64,000 nt of DNA from Anaerostipes rhamnosivorans (GTDB lineage: Bacteria; Bacillota; Clostridia; Lachnospirales; Lachnospiraceae), in NCBI RefSeq assembly GCF_005280655.1, contig NZ_CP040058.1, positions 2,828,001 to 2,892,000 on the forward strand. Direction: 5' to 3'. A program made the position numbers and the translations under genes. Position 1 is the stretch's first letter. Every line of letters starts with the position of its first letter. Shown here piece after piece: positions 34,337 to 42,890 of this stretch. The notes under the pieces are model-generated. The model was not told the DNA's origin, searched no databases, and worked only from the letters and a program-made list of their open reading frames with translations.

Positions 34337-35602
34337 CTAGAACATTCCATAGAAGAAGGAAATGATCTTATGGATGATATAGCCCGGCCATTCCTGCCCT
34401 ACACAGAATCCAGAGATGGTCGTTCCTGCCTCGAATTTAAATCCGACGCCTGTAGCCATCTGCGTGATCAACGGTGCAAGATCCGTTGCGATCCAAAGTC
34501 CGATACAGAGTGTCAGCACTGCAGCGATCAGCGCCCGGAAAGAATTTCGTTTTGTACCGATAACCACACCGATCATCCAGTAAGGAAACGCGGTAAGGTC
34601 TGTAAATGGAAGGAATCTGTTTCCCGGAAGGATGACTGCAAGTCCAAGTACTATTGGTACAGTGATGATTCCCATGGTAATGACATCCCGGTCTCCCAGG
34701 AGCATACAATAATCCATAGCAATGTTGAACTTCCGCCCGGGGAATCTGGTGTTCATAAAGTCCCTGGCTGCATCGGTGAGCGGTGCCAGGCCTTCCATCA
34801 TGATCGAAACCATTCTTGGGAGCAGGAACATAGCAGCGGACAGTCCCACTGCGACCACAAGTGCCGCATCCCACTTATATCCGGCCAGAAAGCTCATAAT
34901 ACCTCCGAGCAGAAAACCTAAGATCATCGGCTCTCCGAAAAAGGAGATGCTGGACGGAAGATTTCCAAGGTTGAAAGAAATCTTATTCAGCCCCGGGATC
35001 TTTCCAATCACCCAGTCCACGCCTCTGGCAAACAAAAGCTGTAAAGGGAATCCTTGGGTAGAGAAAGTCAGTCCGGCCATCTGCTCACCGGCAAAATCTG
35101 TTACAACCTGTTCCTGCCGCTCCCCTAAGATTGTATTGATCATCATAAAAAGAGTTCCCACGATCACTCCCAGTATAAAGTTCCCTGTGACAAAGTAAGA
35201 AACAGTCCCGATCAAGATGAAATGCCAGTAGTTGAAAATATCTACGTTTAACGTGTGCGTGATTTTAATGACCAGACAAATCACATTGACAACAAGAAAT
35301 GTGACAATGGAAGCTAGCACAAAAGTTCCGCTTCCGAAGGCTATGCCCGAAGCTGCCGGCCATCCTACATCTGTGATATCCAGCGTCAGCCCCCAGTTAG
35401 CCTGCATGGCTTTTACCAGACCTCCCAGATTATCACTTACCAGACTGATCGCCAGACTGATGCCGCTAAACCCGATTCCAACCGTAAGTCCCGCCCTGAG
35501 AGCATTTTTTACCTTCATCCTAAAGACTACTCCCAGAAGAAAGATCACGATCGGCATAATGACTGAAGCGCCAAGCCCTAAAATTGTATTTATGACACCC
35601 AT
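34337..35602 (-). CDS. gatC: PTS galactitol-type permease EIIC
   Basis: Protein of 421 aa with about ten hydrophobic helices, matching the GatC family (LGLGASVIMPIVIFLLGVVF start; FGEPMILGFLLGG; ALVVAVGLSAAMFLLPRMVSIMMEGLAPL). It carries its sugar or polyol across the membrane while EIIB phosphorylates it. It follows the EIIB and EIIA genes by 22-26 bp. The family also carries substrates other than galactitol, so the name fixes fold rather than substrate. Confidence 0.92.
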   Translation of the reverse strand: MGVINTILGLGASVIMPIVIFLLGVVFRMKVKNALRAGLTVGIGFSGISLAISLVSDNLGGLVKAMQANWGLTLDITDVGWPAASGIAFGSGTFVLASIVTFLVVNVICLVIKITHTLNVDIFNYWHFILIGTVSYFVTGNFILGVIVGTLFMMINTILGERQEQVVTDFAGEQMAGLTFSTQGFPLQLLFARGVDWVIGKIPGLNKISFNLGNLPSSISFFGEPMILGFLLGGIMSFLAGYKWDAALVVAVGLSAAMFLLPRMVSIMMEGLAPLTDAARDFMNTRFPGRKFNIAMDYCMLLGDRDVITMGIITVPIVLGLAVILPGNRFLPFTDLTAFPYWMIGVVIGTKRNSFRALIAAVLTLCIGLWIATDLAPLITQMATGVGFKFEAGTTISGFCVGQEWPGYIIHKIISFFYGMF

Positions 35603-35624
35603 ATTCCATCCTCCTTTTCATTTG

Positions 35625-35933
35625 TTATGAAATACTTTTTAAATATCCTTCCATCTCATCAAAAAATTGATTTTTCCCTATGCCTGTCAACAAAGGCACT
35701 CCGGACATGACTTTAATATCCCCTACGTTTCTCACGGATTCCAAAGAAGTAGTGGAAACAATGATCGTCGGTTTGACGTTGTCGATCAGCCCGGACATCT
35801 CATTTACTCCGCAGGTCCTGACCTCAACATTTACCCCCCGGTCTGCCATTCCCTGCCGGATGGATGTTGCCACGTGAGAAGAAGTTGCAATACCGCTGCC
35901 GCAGGCAGACAAAATCTTAAATGCTCTTGCCAT
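35625..35933 (-). CDS. gatB: PTS galactitol-type EIIB
   Basis: Protein of 102 aa, full length for a free EIIB of the lactose/galactitol fold. The phosphoryl-accepting Cys11 lies in the P-loop-like LSACGSGIATSS. It takes phosphate from EIIA and gives it to the incoming substrate in EIIC. AAGGAG precedes the ATG. Confidence 0.93.
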   Translation of the reverse strand: MARAFKILSACGSGIATSSHVATSIRQGMADRGVNVEVRTCGVNEMSGLIDNVKPTIIVSTTSLESVRNVGDIKVMSGVPLLTGIGKNQFFDEMEGYLKSIS

Positions 35934-35959
35934 AATTTATTTCTCCTTTCTTTCAACGG

Positions 35960-36436
35960 TTAACAGCTTTTGCTTATTTCCGTATACTCTAAGATCTCTG
36001 CTATTTTTTCGGGCTTCTCTTCTTTTTCCAGCCTCTCCATCGCCTCCTTATCAGAAAATATTGATATGATCTTCTGCAGCAGTTCCAGCTGCTGCTCTGT
36101 CTTCTGTAGTACCAGATTAAAAATGAAGCGCACAGGCACAGTGTTCCGATCATTGACCATCTCATGAAATTCTACCGGTTTCTGAAGCTTAGCCACCGCG
36201 ATACACGGTTTTATCACATGATCCGGCTCCGTATGAGGCAGCGCCACCGCAAACGGTTTCGTACAAAGTCCGGTGGGAAATTTCCGTTCCCTTTCCAAAA
36301 GCATATCCAGATATCCTTCTTCCACATATCCTTCTTTTTCTAAATGTCCTGCCAGCTGTCTCAAGGCATCCTGGGAGTCCTCCGCGTCCACATTACATAG
36401 AATCAGCTTTGGGCAAATCAACTCTTTTAAATCCAT
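35960..36436 (-). CDS. gatA: PTS EIIA, fructose/galactitol family
   Basis: Protein of 158 aa of the PtsN/FruA/GatA EIIA family. The phosphorylated His68 lies in FAVALPHTEPDHV. It takes phosphate from HPr and hands it to EIIB Cys11. It lies between the PRD regulator (18-bp gap), whose own C-terminal EIIA-like domain can compete for phosphate, and gatB. Confidence 0.92.
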   Translation of the reverse strand: MDLKELICPKLILCNVDAEDSQDALRQLAGHLEKEGYVEEGYLDMLLERERKFPTGLCTKPFAVALPHTEPDHVIKPCIAVAKLQKPVEFHEMVNDRNTVPVRFIFNLVLQKTEQQLELLQKIISIFSDKEAMERLEKEEKPEKIAEILEYTEISKSC

Positions 36437-36454
36437 ATGCTTTCTTTCCTTTCT

Positions 36455-38413
36455 CTACAAAATCGGCAGCCTGTCTTTAAATTGGGCCAAATTTTTGGAA
36501 TCCAGCAGCCGCTTTACCAGTCCTTCATCATCCACCAGACGCACAGTCAAATCAAAAAAGCTGTTCAGATATTTCATATCTTCCTTTTTAACCGCCAGCA
36601 TGAAGATCAACTGTGCCTCACCGCTGCCCCATGGAATGGGGCGGTCCAGAATCCCCACGCTGATGACCGTTTTTTTTGCGCATGCTTCGATCGGATGAGG
36701 CATTGCGATCTTATTTCCAAAGATCGTAGAAGCCACCTGCTCCCGTTCCATTGTTTTTACAGCAAAATCTCTCTCGGCAAATCCCAGCTTTATAAGACTT
36801 TCAGACATAGCTTTGATGACTTCTCCCGGTGTTTCCGTCCTCATATGATAAAAAAATAACTCCTCGTGAAAATAATCCTTGATACTTTTTGGCAGCTGGT
36901 CGTACATCATTTCTTTTCTCATATGCTGCAGCCATTTGTTGATCTCCCTCTGGTCCTTTTCATTCAGCAGCGGTGAAATTTGTATTTTCGGCACATGAAT
37001 ATTTTTGAGTACCTGCTTTGACTCTGTTGTTATCACAAAGGTCGGCTTGAGTTTCTCTATCTCATGGACTGCATAGATGGAAAACGGGCCTTCAATGTTG
37101 CAGTTATCCCCATAGATTGCTTTCATCCTTGTTGTCATAAGCCTGCTTGTCCCATAATTCATCCCGGTCACCACCGCGATCGTGAAATCCTTAGGAGATT
37201 TTTTCCGTTCCAAACGCTCCACAGCACTTCCCAGATACGTGGCCACATATCCCAGCTCATTCTCATTCAGCCTCACACCGAATACGTCGTAAAAACGTTC
37301 ATATAAGAACAAGGACATATCAAAAACAAAAGGATACTCTGTCTTCAGCAGCATGAGCACTGGATTGGTGCTCTCTGGCTCCATATTGATCCGTTTCAGG
37401 GTATATCTGATATGGGTCACCAGTCCATCTTTCAACTCCTGGTCGTCAGTTAAGTCCAGATGAAATTTATTTTTGATATCTTTTAACAGTTCATTTACCA
37501 CATATTCATAATGAGACTGCTCCGGTTTGGGAATAGGCCTGGCTTCTGATTCATTTCCGATCAGGCGGAAAAGAGAAAGCTGGACAGCCAGATCTACTAG
37601 TTCTTCCTCATTGAATACAGTTGAAAATTCGATTCGTACTTTCTCGGCAATCGTTTCAGACAATGCCCAGTTAATGTCCTCAGGAGCCATAAGATCCTTG
37701 GTCTTATTTTGGAATTCATAACCCATATGGATCCTGGAAAGCTTGATCGACAGATAAATGACCAAGTGCAGAATATCCTCCGCTGTCATAGAAATCTCCT
37801 TGTCTGTCAATGATTTCAAAACACAGTTCATCATTTTTTCCGGCACATTGGTCCCAAAATAATCATTATAATTCTCGATCATTAGATAATCTGGATCTGT
37901 GCGGTCTACTACAAGTTCTTTTAAGAGAAATCTCCTTGTCTCTTCCTCACCTGACGTCCATATCTTTCTTCCGGTTCTTTTTATGTACATTGGTGTCGTC
38001 CGGCTCTCAAGCATAGCTTTGATCTTAAAAATCCCGCTTTCCAGCGTTGTCCGGCTGACAAACATCTCCTCTTCCAGCTCGTCCACATCCTCTGGATTTT
38101 CTTCATCTGCCTGAAGGAGTCTGATGCCAAGGATCCGCATACGTTCCTGCGGTGTTAACGGAATGTCCGTGCCGTCCCATAGCAAAGACTCCAGTTCTCC
38201 CAGTCTCTCTCCCCGGAGCCGGTACCCCTCTTGTCTGGAAGATTCAATATAACAGCTGACCGATTTCAGCCACACATTGATGGCTGCAATATCTGTCCGG
38301 ATTGTCCTAGGAGTTACCTCCATCTCTTCTGCAAGCTTCCTGCCTTTTACCCATCCGTCCAAGGCCATAAGCTTTTTTAAGATCTTCTTTTGTCTCATTG
38401 GCAATCCCATCAT
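36455..38413 (-). CDS. PRD-containing transcriptional activator with EIIB/EIIA domains (MtlR/LicR type)
   Basis: Protein of 652 aa. Residues about 5-75 hold a winged helix-turn-helix (KLAEEMEVTPRTIRTDIAAIN), about 100-180 a Mga-like second HTH, about 190-405 two PRD domains with conserved His, 410-495 a degenerate EIIB-like domain (IAVVTGMNYGTSRL, no clear Cys at the usual site), and 505-652 an EIIA domain with His in KIAMPHPIEA. Phosphorylation by HPr and by EIIA/EIIB of the PTS normally tunes such activators, so this should switch on the surrounding cluster when its substrate is imported. ATG at 38413 is favoured since the ribosome site abuts the one at 38422. Confidence 0.9.
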   Translation of the reverse strand: MMGLPMRQKKILKKLMALDGWVKGRKLAEEMEVTPRTIRTDIAAINVWLKSVSCYIESSRQEGYRLRGERLGELESLLWDGTDIPLTPQERMRILGIRLLQADEENPEDVDELEEEMFVSRTTLESGIFKIKAMLESRTTPMYIKRTGRKIWTSGEEETRRFLLKELVVDRTDPDYLMIENYNDYFGTNVPEKMMNCVLKSLTDKEISMTAEDILHLVIYLSIKLSRIHMGYEFQNKTKDLMAPEDINWALSETIAEKVRIEFSTVFNEEELVDLAVQLSLFRLIGNESEARPIPKPEQSHYEYVVNELLKDIKNKFHLDLTDDQELKDGLVTHIRYTLKRINMEPESTNPVLMLLKTEYPFVFDMSLFLYERFYDVFGVRLNENELGYVATYLGSAVERLERKKSPKDFTIAVVTGMNYGTSRLMTTRMKAIYGDNCNIEGPFSIYAVHEIEKLKPTFVITTESKQVLKNIHVPKIQISPLLNEKDQREINKWLQHMRKEMMYDQLPKSIKDYFHEELFFYHMRTETPGEVIKAMSESLIKLGFAERDFAVKTMEREQVASTIFGNKIAMPHPIEACAKKTVISVGILDRPIPWGSGEAQLIFMLAVKKEDMKYLNSFFDLTVRLVDDEGLVKRLLDSKNLAQFKDRLPIL

Positions 38414-38509
38414 TCCTATCATCCTCTCATTATGATTTCTCTAATCTTATCACCTCAGTTCCGATCATCCTTCAGGTATGTTTTTCCATTGCCTTATCTA
38501 TTGTCCTGC

Positions 38510-39157
38510 TTATTCTAAGCCCAGTTTTTTTACAGCCCGGTCATGCATGATTTTATAACCTTCCTCTGGGATAGGCTCCATATTTCCTGCCGTATAAGTG
38601 TAATACGCGATCTGTGAGTTCTCCTCCACGTATTCCGCGATGCTCATAGCCTGAGACACATTTCTGCCTGCTGCGATCAGTCCATGATTCTTTAACAGGC
38701 AGACCACATTGTGTTCTCCCATGGCTTTTACCGCCGCTTTGGCAATCTCTTCAGATCCCGGGATCTCAAACGGTGCTACCTTCACCGGCGAATACGGTGC
38801 GGAGGCCGCCGCAACTGCCGGAAGTTCCTCCACCAGGATGGACATGGCGGTTGCAAAAGGTGAATGAGTATGGACAACCGCTTCCATTTTCTCTTTATGC
38901 TGATAGATCATCCGGTGCATCGGAGCCTCCGTGGAAGGTTTGCACTCCCCTTCTGTCCATTCCCCAGTAGAAAGATTGATCACCGGTACCATGTCCGGGC
39001 TGATCTCCTCATACGGTATCCCGCTGGGCGTGATAACCATAACGCCCTCTTCCCTGCAGGCGATGGAAACATTGCCCGACGTTCCGTGAATCAATTTCTT
39101 TTCGCTGCACTGAATGGCAGCTTTGATAACCTCTACCTTCGCTTTCTCTTTCTCCAT
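38510..39157 (-). CDS. Class II aldolase/adducin family, fuculose-phosphate aldolase-like
   Basis: Protein of 215 aa, the size of L-fuculose-1-phosphate aldolase. Zinc-site and catalytic residues: Glu in PSTEAPMHRMIY (near 73), the His pair in VVHTHSPFAT and a third His in LLKNHGLIAAG. GTSGNVSIACREEG is the phosphate-binding segment. It splits a ketose-1-phosphate into DHAP and an aldehyde, or it may act as a decarboxylase or epimerase like other members. It is 22 bp downstream of the zinc dehydrogenase and lies upstream of the regulator gene. Confidence 0.9.
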   Translation of the reverse strand: MEKEKAKVEVIKAAIQCSEKKLIHGTSGNVSIACREEGVMVITPSGIPYEEISPDMVPVINLSTGEWTEGECKPSTEAPMHRMIYQHKEKMEAVVHTHSPFATAMSILVEELPAVAAASAPYSPVKVAPFEIPGSEEIAKAAVKAMGEHNVVCLLKNHGLIAAGRNVSQAMSIAEYVEENSQIAYYTYTAGNMEPIPEEGYKIMHDRAVKKLGLE

Positions 39158-39179
39158 AGCTTCCTCCTATTGATCAGTG

Positions 39180-40214
39180 TTATAAATCACAGCGGATCTC
39201 ATTTTTGATCACATCTCCCCCTGCGTGGGATTCAAGTGCCTCCAGACACTGTTCCAGAGGATACGTATGATTTACAAAGAGCTCCTCATTAATTACGCCT
39301 CTCTCAATAAGCCTAAACGCCTGTTCTTCCAGCTTTGGTGTCGTGTGGTAGACCCCTTTCACCGTCAGCTGAGAATAGTGGAGCAGCGTTGTATCTATGT
39401 TGATGCTGCTGCCTCCTTTGCAACCGCCAAACTCCAGCACGGTGCCCGCTTTTCTCACCATATAAAGATTTTTCTCCCATACTTCCGGAACACCCGTGGC
39501 ATCGATGGCAATGTCTGCCCCTCTTCCATAAGGAGTCAGCCCTTTGACTGCGTCCACCACATCCTCTGTCTCAGAAATGTCAATGACTGCGTCAGCTCCA
39601 AGTTCTCTGGCCACAGCAAGGCGTTTTTGATTTTTATCCGTGCTGATCACATAGGCCCCCCGAAGCTTGGCAAGCTTTGTCATCATAAGACCCAGGGGGC
39701 CGGCCCCATTGATGACCACAGTGTCCGTCAACTGAATATCGGCCTCAGTAATCCCGTGAACTGCACTTCCAAGAGGTTCCAGTAAAGCAGCGGATCTAAA
39801 AGATATTTGATCTGGGATGTGGAACACATTTTCTTTTACAATAGGTGCAGGTAGGAGACGGTACTCGGCCCAGGCACTTTTTACCATGGTCAGGTTTTCA
39901 CACATGCTGTGCTCTCCAATCTTACAGTAATAGCAATGGTTGCACGGAGCAGAATTATGAGGAGCGATTCGGTCCCCTGCTTTAAAATCTGTCACTCCCT
40001 CTCCTACTTTTGCAACGATTCCAGCGCTCTCGTGGCCAAAGATCAGCTTCTGCCCTTCCTTAAACTTCGGATATCCCCGCTTATATTGTTTTAAGTCTGT
40101 ACCGCAGGTCAGCGCCGAAATATTCTTCATCAGTATTTCCCCGGGCCCTGGCTTGGGGGTCTCCACGTCTTCCATTCTCAGATCATTTGGTGCATAATAA
40201 ACTGCCGCTCTCAT
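39180..40214 (-). CDS. Zinc-dependent polyol-type dehydrogenase (second of two)
   Basis: Protein of 344 aa of the sorbitol/threonine/galactitol-phosphate dehydrogenase branch. Catalytic-zinc Cys in SALTCGTDLKQY, GHESAGIV, structural-zinc Cys in CNHCYYCKIGEHSMC, LEPLGSAVHG and NAD-binding GAGPLGLM. It is first gene of the run, ahead of an aldolase and the Gat-type PTS, where a GatD-like enzyme oxidising the imported polyol phosphate would fit. AGGAGG before the ATG at 40214 decides the start. Substrate not proven. Confidence 0.9.
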   Translation of the reverse strand: MRAAVYYAPNDLRMEDVETPKPGPGEILMKNISALTCGTDLKQYKRGYPKFKEGQKLIFGHESAGIVAKVGEGVTDFKAGDRIAPHNSAPCNHCYYCKIGEHSMCENLTMVKSAWAEYRLLPAPIVKENVFHIPDQISFRSAALLEPLGSAVHGITEADIQLTDTVVINGAGPLGLMMTKLAKLRGAYVISTDKNQKRLAVARELGADAVIDISETEDVVDAVKGLTPYGRGADIAIDATGVPEVWEKNLYMVRKAGTVLEFGGCKGGSSINIDTTLLHYSQLTVKGVYHTTPKLEEQAFRLIERGVINEELFVNHTYPLEQCLEALESHAGGDVIKNEIRCDL

Positions 40215-40261
40215 CTGCTTCTCCTCCTTTTTGGCTTCACTGTTACTCTTATCTTGTCTCA

Positions 40262-40291
40262 AGAATACCATGGGGCTTTAAATGTCCTCAA
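40262..40291 (-). promoter_or_regulatory. Possible promoter of the 15-gene cluster
   Basis: TTGAGG (40286-40291), an 18-bp spacer and TATTCT (40262-40267) upstream of the zinc dehydrogenase. It is weak, as expected for an activator-dependent promoter. Confidence 0.3.
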
Positions 40292-40361
40292 CCGGACTAT
40301 TTCCCATCAGTTAGGAAAACGAATAAAGTTCGATTTGACGTAGTCAAATAGTTTCTTCACG

Positions 40362-40430
40362 CATTTGTGTGCATAGTGCCCGTAGGGCTTTTTTGTTCCA
40401 TAGGGAGGTTCGGAGAACTTTCCTATGGAA
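40362..40430. repeat. Hairpin repeat, copy B
   Basis: 68 of 69 positions match copy A at 34179-34247. Here the hairpin is longer: 16-bp arms TTTTTTGTTCCATAGG and its complement, ending near 40436. It is followed on the minus strand by the tail also seen in the trp leader copy. It lies 5' of the cluster's first gene. Confidence 0.92.
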
Positions 40431-40482
40431 CAAAAAAAGAACTAATCCCCCCTTATCTTCTAAGGGAGAACCAGTTCTTTAC
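40431..40482 (-). terminator. Terminator of the GGDEF/EAL gene
   Basis: An imperfect stem AAAGAACTGGTTCTCCCTT with its partner GGGGGGATTAGTTCTTT and a T7 tail on the minus strand. The T-run is shared with repeat copy B. Confidence 0.8.
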
Positions 40483-40491
40483 TGTCTCATT

Positions 40492-42861
40492 TTAATTTTC
40501 ATACAATTTTATAAATTCGATAAATTTTGTTCTTGGAATAGGTCTGGAATAATAGTATCCCTGTATATAATCTGCCCCACACCACTTGATTTTCTCCAGG
40601 GTCTTCTCATCTTCCACCCCTTCGGCCACCACCACCAGATGCTTAATCTTTGCCAGCTGTATGACGGTCTTTAGAAATTCCATCTGTTGTCTGCCCTGAT
40701 TTACCTGGTTGACCAGCTTCATATCCAATTTCAGTGTATCGAGAGCCAGCGAGGAGAGATAAAGGATGCTGCTATACCCAGTACCGAAGTCATCCAGTGC
40801 AACCTTGATCCCTGCATTCTTCAGATTGGATAGCACTGCCGCGGTCTCATCAATATTTTGTATCAGGATACTCTCTGTCACCTCCATGGAGATCTTTCCG
40901 GGATCTACCTGCTGCTCCTCCAGATACCTGAGGATTTTTTTGTCATAATCCTTTCCGGCCAGCTGCTGAACGGAGGCATTGATATGCAGGTTTCCAATAT
41001 GGTTCGGCACTGCTTCCAACATCTTTAATGTGACACACGCTTCTTTTAAAATATAATCTCCGATCTCATCCATCATACTGAAACGCTCTGCCACCTCCAC
41101 AACTCTCTGTGGCGGAAAGTAGTTCCCCTGTTCATTCTTAAGCCTCAGCAGCATTTCAGCTGAATGAATCTCCTCCTTAAACGGATCAATGATCGGCTGA
41201 TACCACATTTCCAATGTTCCGTCTCTTAGGCTCTTCCTGAGCATGGCTGCAATCTTCTCTTCTTCTCTCACTTCCTCTGTGAGCCTTTTGCTGTATATGA
41301 CAACATTCTTCTGCGGAACCGATGTCTTGGCGTACCTGGCTGCGCTCTGTACCTTTTCCAGCAGTTCAGCTGCTTCTTTTCCGTGCTCCGGATAGCTGCA
41401 GGCCCCCATATAATAATTCACATCCAACTCAATCCCATGAAGGACAAAGCTTCCGCAGATTCTGTTATAAATATTCTCAGCAGTGACACCCAGGGTATAC
41501 TGGCAAGGGATCAGGCCAAGAAATATATCTCCACTAATGCGGTACAAATGCCTTCCAAAGATCTTTGATAGTTTCTGGGCAACAGACATCAAAATCCTGT
41601 CCCCGATCTCCACAGAAAAGATTTCATTATACCGGCTGAAATTTTTCAGGTCGATCATAAATACATAAAACCTTTCATCAGGGAAATCTGAGATTCGTAA
41701 ATTCATGTCCACAAGTGCTTTTGCCCGGTTGCCAACCTTAAGAACCGGATCTATGTACGCTGCCTGCTCAATCTTAGCCCTGTAATTGTTAAATGCAGAG
41801 GCCAGGCGGTCAAGCTCTTTGTCTCCCTGAGGCTCGAAGGCAGCCGTCTCATCCCCCTCCGCCATCCGTCCGCATATATCGATCATTTCACTGACTGGTT
41901 TTGTAAGCCTTCGAGAAAATAAAAGCAGCATGGCAATCAATATGAGCAACAGCCCGATAGAGATCATCCCTTGAGCCACTGTATACGGAGTGATCGTCTC
42001 CACCATGTCATTTGCGCTGATGGACAGGATAAATGCGAACGGAAACTCCTCATTTATATATACACTGGCCAGCATATTTTCCCCGTCGCTGCTCTTGTAA
42101 GTGAAGATATGGTTATTGCGTTTCAAAACTTCTTCCGCAGTCTTGATAAATTTCTTCCTGGAATCAATCTGGGAACCCACTTTGATCTTTCCTTCTTTGT
42201 CATTATAATAGACCATCTCCCAGGAGGGCAGGCGCACGAGATACCCTTCCCTGTCTTTCATATCATTAGGCAGCGCCAGCATTTTATAGGTATAGATTAA
42301 ATGCAGATATCCACTTGGCTTTTCGTCTTTTCCTTTCACCTGTGACGATATGATGATCAAAGGCATATTTCCATCGTCACAGATGGTGATCCGGTAGGCC
42401 TTGCGGCTCTCTTTCAATTGCTTGGTATCTACTTCTTTTTTGACCAGCTGGTTGCATAATTTCATGTTCTGTCCTGAGAGATAAAAGTTCCCTTTTGTAT
42501 CCTGCAGGCTGATCCCGTAAAAGTCCTGATCCTGGCCTACGGACTTCCATATGTCAGTCTCCGCCTTCTGTCCGTACTCCTGCTCTCCTGTGCTGAGCAG
42601 CCTTAAGATGTTTTCCTCTTTACTGATAAATAAAGCATTTTTTCCCCGGGTCCTGATACTCTTTTCAATCTCCCCGCTGACCATCTCAATCTGCTGCTCC
42701 AAACCGTTTATGTATGCTTTTTTATTGGCCGTATAGCTGGTATACACTGACACAAAAAGAATCACAGCAAAAACAACAACACATACAGCCATAGCTGAAC
42801 GGTTGTACTTCTGAACCCTCGTGCGGTCCTTATTTTTTACTTTCTTTCTCATTTCCGTCAT
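40492..42861 (-). CDS. Membrane sensor with degenerate GGDEF and EAL domains
   Basis: Protein of 789 aa. Membrane segment at about 20-45, an extracellular sensor region about 45-290, a second membrane helix (ISIGLLLILIAMLLLF, about 295-315), HAMP about 315-370, GGDEF-like domain about 385-530 and EAL domain about 545-785. The GGDEF site reads SGDIF, so cyclase activity is unlikely. The EAL domain has the metal Glu (AEMLLRL), HINASVQQL, MEVTESI, ALDDFGTGYSS, LKLD and VAEGVED, a complete set for c-di-GMP hydrolysis. ATG at 42861 follows GGTGGGAG. It starts only 29 bp after a CDP-glycerol transferase gene. Confidence 0.9.
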   Translation of the reverse strand: MTEMRKKVKNKDRTRVQKYNRSAMAVCVVVFAVILFVSVYTSYTANKKAYINGLEQQIEMVSGEIEKSIRTRGKNALFISKEENILRLLSTGEQEYGQKAETDIWKSVGQDQDFYGISLQDTKGNFYLSGQNMKLCNQLVKKEVDTKQLKESRKAYRITICDDGNMPLIIISSQVKGKDEKPSGYLHLIYTYKMLALPNDMKDREGYLVRLPSWEMVYYNDKEGKIKVGSQIDSRKKFIKTAEEVLKRNNHIFTYKSSDGENMLASVYINEEFPFAFILSISANDMVETITPYTVAQGMISIGLLLILIAMLLLFSRRLTKPVSEMIDICGRMAEGDETAAFEPQGDKELDRLASAFNNYRAKIEQAAYIDPVLKVGNRAKALVDMNLRISDFPDERFYVFMIDLKNFSRYNEIFSVEIGDRILMSVAQKLSKIFGRHLYRISGDIFLGLIPCQYTLGVTAENIYNRICGSFVLHGIELDVNYYMGACSYPEHGKEAAELLEKVQSAARYAKTSVPQKNVVIYSKRLTEEVREEEKIAAMLRKSLRDGTLEMWYQPIIDPFKEEIHSAEMLLRLKNEQGNYFPPQRVVEVAERFSMMDEIGDYILKEACVTLKMLEAVPNHIGNLHINASVQQLAGKDYDKKILRYLEEQQVDPGKISMEVTESILIQNIDETAAVLSNLKNAGIKVALDDFGTGYSSILYLSSLALDTLKLDMKLVNQVNQGRQQMEFLKTVIQLAKIKHLVVVAEGVEDEKTLEKIKWCGADYIQGYYYSRPIPRTKFIEFIKLYEN

Positions 42862-42890
42862 TCGTACTCCCACCATATAATTCGCTGTAT

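Noticed and set aside
34024..34921. Plus-strand frames that run through the hairpin repeat and opposite gatC
   Set aside because: The shared protein-like stretch seen here and at 40369-40674 is only the translated DNA repeat; no coding support.
40492..42861. Active diguanylate cyclase
   Set aside because: The GGDEF signature is replaced by SGDIF, so only the EAL activity is supported.
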